From NCBI GenBank assembly GCA_965555375.1, contig CBEWDL010000001.1, positions 9,778 through 73,777 of the forward strand: a stretch of DNA of 64,000 bases, given 5' to 3'. Numbering within the stretch: the stretch's first letter is position 1; every line of letters begins with the position of its first letter. The notes below the pieces were generated by a model. It made no database searches and was not told the DNA's origin. It saw only the letters and a list, made by a program, of their open reading frames with translations. Below, piece after piece: positions 60,989 through 64,000 of the stretch. A program made the translations under genes and the position numbers. The stretch is from CBDVBL01 sp965555375 (lineage in GTDB: Bacteria; Zixibacteria; MSB-5A5; UBA10806).

Positions 60989-62112
60989 CAGCGATCGACC
61001 TCCGGAAGGATAACGTCGATCGAGCCGAATATGGCTACCAGATCGGCAATTTTAAACCCGATTGATATCGGCCCGAGGACCTGCAGGTTGCCATAAGAGG
61101 CGGTTCTGATCTTGACGCGATACGGTTTTTTATCGCCGGTGGAAACAACATAATAGCCCATCTCCCCTCGAGGAGCCTCGATGCGCGAAAAAACCTCTCC
61201 GGCCGGCGCCCTGAATACGGCGGGCAGCTTCGCCCGAACCGTATCACCTTCAGGCAAACCATCAAGCGCCTGCTCGATAATCCTGCACGATTGCCTGAAC
61301 TCCTCGATCCGAACCATATATCTATCCCAGACGTCGCCGTTCTTGCCGCTGGGGATGTCAAAATCGAACCTGTCGTAAATGGAATATGGCTCAGCCTTTC
61401 TAATATCCCACTTGCAATACGAGCCGCGGATTGTGGGGCCTGAAGCGCCGAGATCCTTCGCCAGATCCAGAGGCAGGATACCGACGCCTTTAGTGCGACT
61501 CAGAAAGATGGGGTTTTCAGTCAGGATTGCCTCGTAGTCGTCCACCTTTTTGCGGAAATCTTTTAGAAACTCCCGGCAGGATTTTTCGAATTGGGGCGGG
61601 ATATCTCTTGAGACTCCGCCTATCCTTATATAATGGTAGGTTAACCTCTGACCGCAGGTCATCTCGAAAAGATCCAGAATCCATTCCCGCTCGCGGAACG
61701 CGTAAAGGAAAGGAGTCACCGCCCCCAGGTCGAGGGACATGCAGCCGAGCCAGATAAGGTGCGACGCTATCCTGTTTAGCTCGACCATAATGACGCGAAG
61801 ATATTCGGCCCTCTCCGGCACCTCGATTCCGGCCAGCTTTTCTATGGCTACCGCCCAGGCCAGATTCGAGGGCATGGATGCGCAATAGTCGATACGATCC
61901 GTAAAAGGCATGAACTGATTATAGGTACGGTTTTCGGCGATCTTTTCAATGGAGCGATGGAGAAATCCCACGTGCGGTGTGAGTTCCCTTATGTATTCGC
62001 CTTCCATTTTAAGAACCAGACGCAGCACGCCGTGGGTCGAGGGATGCTGGGGCCCCATGTTAATGAGAAATTCTTCTTCCCGAAGACCTTTTTGATTCAC
62101 TGTGGAGTCCAT
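60988..62112 (-). CDS. nuoD: NADH-quinone oxidoreductase subunit D
   Basis: The 374-residue 49-kDa-type subunit. NMGPQHPSTHGVLRLVLKMEGE, PHVGFLHRSIEKIAENRTYNQFMPFTDRIDY (His in the quinone site) and the C-terminal GSIDVILPEVDR are present. It is separate from nuoC, unlike the fused E. coli form. Confidence 0.96.
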   Translation of the reverse strand: MDSTVNQKGLREEEFLINMGPQHPSTHGVLRLVLKMEGEYIRELTPHVGFLHRSIEKIAENRTYNQFMPFTDRIDYCASMPSNLAWAVAIEKLAGIEVPERAEYLRVIMVELNRIASHLIWLGCMSLDLGAVTPFLYAFREREWILDLFEMTCGQRLTYHYIRIGGVSRDIPPQFEKSCREFLKDFRKKVDDYEAILTENPIFLSRTKGVGILPLDLAKDLGASGPTIRGSYCKWDIRKAEPYSIYDRFDFDIPSGKNGDVWDRYMVRIEEFRQSCRIIEQALDGLPEGDTVRAKLPAVFRAPAGEVFSRIEAPRGEMGYYVVSTGDKKPYRVKIRTASYGNLQVLGPISIGFKIADLVAIFGSIDVILPEVDR

Positions 62113-62115
62113 ATC

Positions 62116-62589
62116 TTATTTTTCAGGCATGGGGATGAAGTCCGGCCCGGTCCAGCCTTTTCTCATGGGATAACCGTAATCCCAATCCTCATACAAAAGC
62201 AGAGGACGTGGATCAGGGTGATCTGTAAATTTTATTCCGAAAAGCTCCATGGCTTCCCGCTCGAACCAGTTGGCCGCCTGCCAGACATCGGAGACCGTTT
62301 CAATCTCCGGGTTATCTTTATCGAGTTTTACTTTGACTACAGCTCTATGATTTTTCTCATGCGAGGCCAGACATAGCACTACCTCGAAGCGGTCATCGGG
62401 ATAATGGACTCCGCCCAACTGGAAGAGGAAATCGAAATCGAGTTGGGGATCACTCTTAGCGAGTTCGCAGAACTCGTGAAATTTCTGTTTTGAGATATAC
62501 AAATACGGCTCGGGCTGGTCGATCTCCGAAATTTCGATATCCGGTCCGAATTTATCTTTGAATCTGTTGATTATTTCTTCTTTAGTCAT
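62116..62589 (-). CDS. nuoC: NADH-quinone oxidoreductase subunit C
   Basis: A 157-residue 30-kDa-type subunit with VWQAANWFEREAMELFGIKFTDHPDPRPLLLYEDW, the family signature. It is located between nuoB and nuoD. Confidence 0.95.
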   Translation of the reverse strand: MTKEEIINRFKDKFGPDIEISEIDQPEPYLYISKQKFHEFCELAKSDPQLDFDFLFQLGGVHYPDDRFEVVLCLASHEKNHRAVVKVKLDKDNPEIETVSDVWQAANWFEREAMELFGIKFTDHPDPRPLLLYEDWDYGYPMRKGWTGPDFIPMPEK

Positions 62590-62630
62590 TGCCCGTGCGA
62601 GACATCCTTGTGGCTGGCAGGCTCTGAGAG

Positions 62631-63155
62631 TTAAGCCTTTTTCCTGTCAGATGCCCAGTCCGACAGTTTTTCCTTTTTGATTTTCTGCTGAAGCTTCAGG
62701 CAACCCTCCATGAGCGATTCCGGTCGTGGAGGGCAACCGGGAATGTAAACATCAACCGGAATGATCTGATCTATTCCTTTTAAGACGGAGTAGCAGTCAT
62801 AGTAGAAGGGTCCTCCGTTGCAGGCGCAGCCGCCCATGGCGATCACATAGCGAGGTTCGGCCATCTGTTCATATAGGAGCTTGACCCTCCTGGCCATTTT
62901 GTGAGTCACGGTGCCGGCGACAAACATCAGGTCTGCCTGCCTGGGTGAAGCCCTGAATATCATGCCGAAACGGTCGAAATCATATCTTGAGGCGCCGGTA
63001 GCCATCATCTCTATGGCGCAACATGCCAGGCCAAAGAGCATATACCAGAGCGACGATGCCCGGGATTGATTAAATACCCAATCCATGGTTGTGGTCACGA
63101 TGCCGCCCCCTGGCAATCTTTCGATATAGGCCGGAGCTTTTTCTATCAAACCCAT
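62631..63155 (-). CDS. nuoB: NADH-quinone oxidoreductase subunit B
   Basis: A 174-residue subunit binding the N2 cluster, the last electron carrier before quinone. Ligand cysteines are in GLACCAIEMM, MGGCACNGG and PGCPPRPE. Overlaps nuoA by about ten bases. Confidence 0.96.
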   Translation of the reverse strand: MGLIEKAPAYIERLPGGGIVTTTMDWVFNQSRASSLWYMLFGLACCAIEMMATGASRYDFDRFGMIFRASPRQADLMFVAGTVTHKMARRVKLLYEQMAEPRYVIAMGGCACNGGPFYYDCYSVLKGIDQIIPVDVYIPGCPPRPESLMEGCLKLQQKIKKEKLSDWASDRKKA

Positions 63156-63517
63156 TTAAGCGCTCCTTTTCGCCAGGCATAAATTAAACCGAATATCAGG
63201 ATCGCCAGGAATATGAACATCTCTATTAGCGCGAATAAGCCCAATTTCTTAAAAGCTACGGCCCAGGGGAAGAGAAATACAACCTCGACATCGAAAATAA
63301 CAAAGATTAAGGCGAAGATATAGTAGCCCACATTGTATTGTATCCACGAGGAACCCATGGCCGCCTCGCCGCACTCGTAACTCTGCAGCTTTACCCTGTC
63401 GGGACGGTGAGGACGGAGCAGCTTGGCGATTAAGAAGGTTATCAGGACAAAACCAACCCCAACCAGAAGGAATATGCCTATTATCGAGTAATCATCAATC
63501 ATTCCCTGCAACCCCAT
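63146..63517 (-). CDS. nuoA: NADH-quinone oxidoreductase subunit A
   Basis: A 123-residue three-helix subunit. SYECGEAAMGSSWIQYNVGYYIFALIFVIFDVEVVFLFPWAV is the family signature, with the conserved acidic residues in the second helix. It is the first gene of the operon; nuoE, nuoF and nuoG are absent. The ATG at 63517 or the one at 63502 may start it. Confidence 0.95.
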   Translation of the reverse strand: MGLQGMIDDYSIIGIFLLVGVGFVLITFLIAKLLRPHRPDRVKLQSYECGEAAMGSSWIQYNVGYYIFALIFVIFDVEVVFLFPWAVAFKKLGLFALIEMFIFLAILIFGLIYAWRKGALKWV

Positions 63518-64000
63518 TTGTGACTAATTTCACTATAATCAATCAGGGCGAAAAAAACCTATCCATAGGGAAATGTCAAGATTATTTTTGATAAAATCAA
63601 TTTATGTTGGTTTTTTAGGCTATTTAGGTCTACTTATGCCATGAAACAGTCAATATGTGTTTTCAGACGATTTTTTTAGCACCATTTATCAAACCGGGGA
63701 ACTGATATCCATAAGATCTTCCCGTGGATTTCCTGTAGATTCGTCAGTCTTTGTGATCGAAGACAACAGACAGATCATCTGCGACCTGGTTATCTGTATT
63801 TTTGTGGCCGGCGGTAAACTCCCGCAATCATTCAACAAGATAATTCGTTATTTAATTGCATGAAGTCTCAAGGCAAACCAGTCAGGAATCTCACCGTTGA
63901 ATAGGTTTAAGGGTTTCCTTCATTTTTGTTTATGAAATAATGAAAAGATAGGTCCTCGCAGGGAAATCCTCCGGAATAAGTATTTTGGCCGTGTCGCTGG
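63518..64000. other. AT-rich region upstream of the nuo operon
   Basis: No convincing gene is seen. The left part should hold the nuo promoter on the minus strand (a TTGACA there lacks a partner at correct distance). A 68-codon plus-strand frame (63657-63863) looks like chance. The right end may be the edge of another gene's leader. Confidence 0.4.

Noticed and set aside
63574..63579. TTGACA on the minus strand upstream of nuoA
   Set aside because: No acceptable -10 word at 16-19 bases; only a T-run is found there.
63657..63863. 68-codon plus-strand frame upstream of nuoA
   Set aside because: No ribosome site, no recognised motif, AT-rich random-looking text.
1..64000. tRNA, rRNA and CRISPR arrays
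   Set aside because: I looked for T-loop words and for regularly spaced direct repeats and found none that fold or repeat convincingly.

Overview
The window looks like a chromosomal segment of an uncultured Gram-negative bacterium. It encodes an outer-membrane assembly set (BamA, Skp, LpxD, LptE), several predicted outer-membrane barrels, and a PorV/PorQ-type protein of the kind common in the Fibrobacteres-Chlorobi-Bacteroidetes superphylum. Base composition is moderate, and coding starts often use TTG or GTG with good GGAGG-type ribosome binding sites. A member of the FCB superphylum, for example candidate phylum Zixibacteria or a relative, is the best guess. This is an inference from gene content only; no rRNA gene is present to test it. 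I see no tRNA, rRNA, CRISPR array or prophage.

Layout. 1-3.6 kb (+): end of a sugar-nucleotide epimerase, then leuD and leuB separated by an AT-rich orphan gene. 3.7-6.8 kb: a membrane protein, a 470-base intergenic stretch full of palindromes, and a MutL-like ATPase. 6.8-8.3 kb: a minus-strand lipoprotein and an NTF2-like protein. 8.6-18.6 kb (+): housekeeping and envelope genes (yajC, def, fmt, rng, an O-antigen-ligase-like protein, a DUF2148 ferredoxin, rplU, bamA, skp, lpxD, trxA). 18.7-25.1 kb (+): OsmC, rhomboid protease, a degenerate response regulator, DsbD, and a shortened ECF sigma with its anti-sigma factor. 25.4-36.2 kb (+): DUF2064 transferase, a Cys/Met PLP enzyme, a PEGA-type Ser/Thr kinase, a hydrolase, an EamA transporter, then a tightly coupled five-gene operon (HDAC-like deacetylase, FAH hydrolase, M1 peptidase, membrane protein, creatininase-like protein). 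36.4-39.1 kb (+): outer-membrane proteins and a Tyr-rich lipoprotein, closed by an intrinsic terminator. 39.1-40.3 kb (-): DUF4416 and a QueG-like Fe-S protein. 40.4-47.0 kb (+): hutU and hutI interrupted by a REP/RAYT palindrome system, then lptE, a PorV-like protein and a FecR-domain protein. 47.1-63.5 kb (-): CNNM/CorC transporter, HtpX, a Na+/Ca2+ exchanger, a PTS-IIA/CBS protein, DUF502, and an 11-subunit complex I operon (nuoA-D, H-N) lacking nuoEFG.

Most notable. (1) A REP-associated tyrosine transposase (RAYT) sits inside the histidine-utilisation genes, surrounded by five copies of its probable cognate palindrome, with related solitary copies near leuB and mutL. (2) The complex I operon has an enlarged NuoJ and an extra unrecognised membrane protein between nuoK and nuoL, and lacks the NADH-input subunits. 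(3) There are several degenerate regulators: a receiver domain without its phospho-acceptor Asp, and an ECF sigma factor reduced to region 2. (4) Coding-like frames lie outside the obvious genes, including a 41-codon in-frame extension after the UGA of the PTS-IIA/CBS gene.
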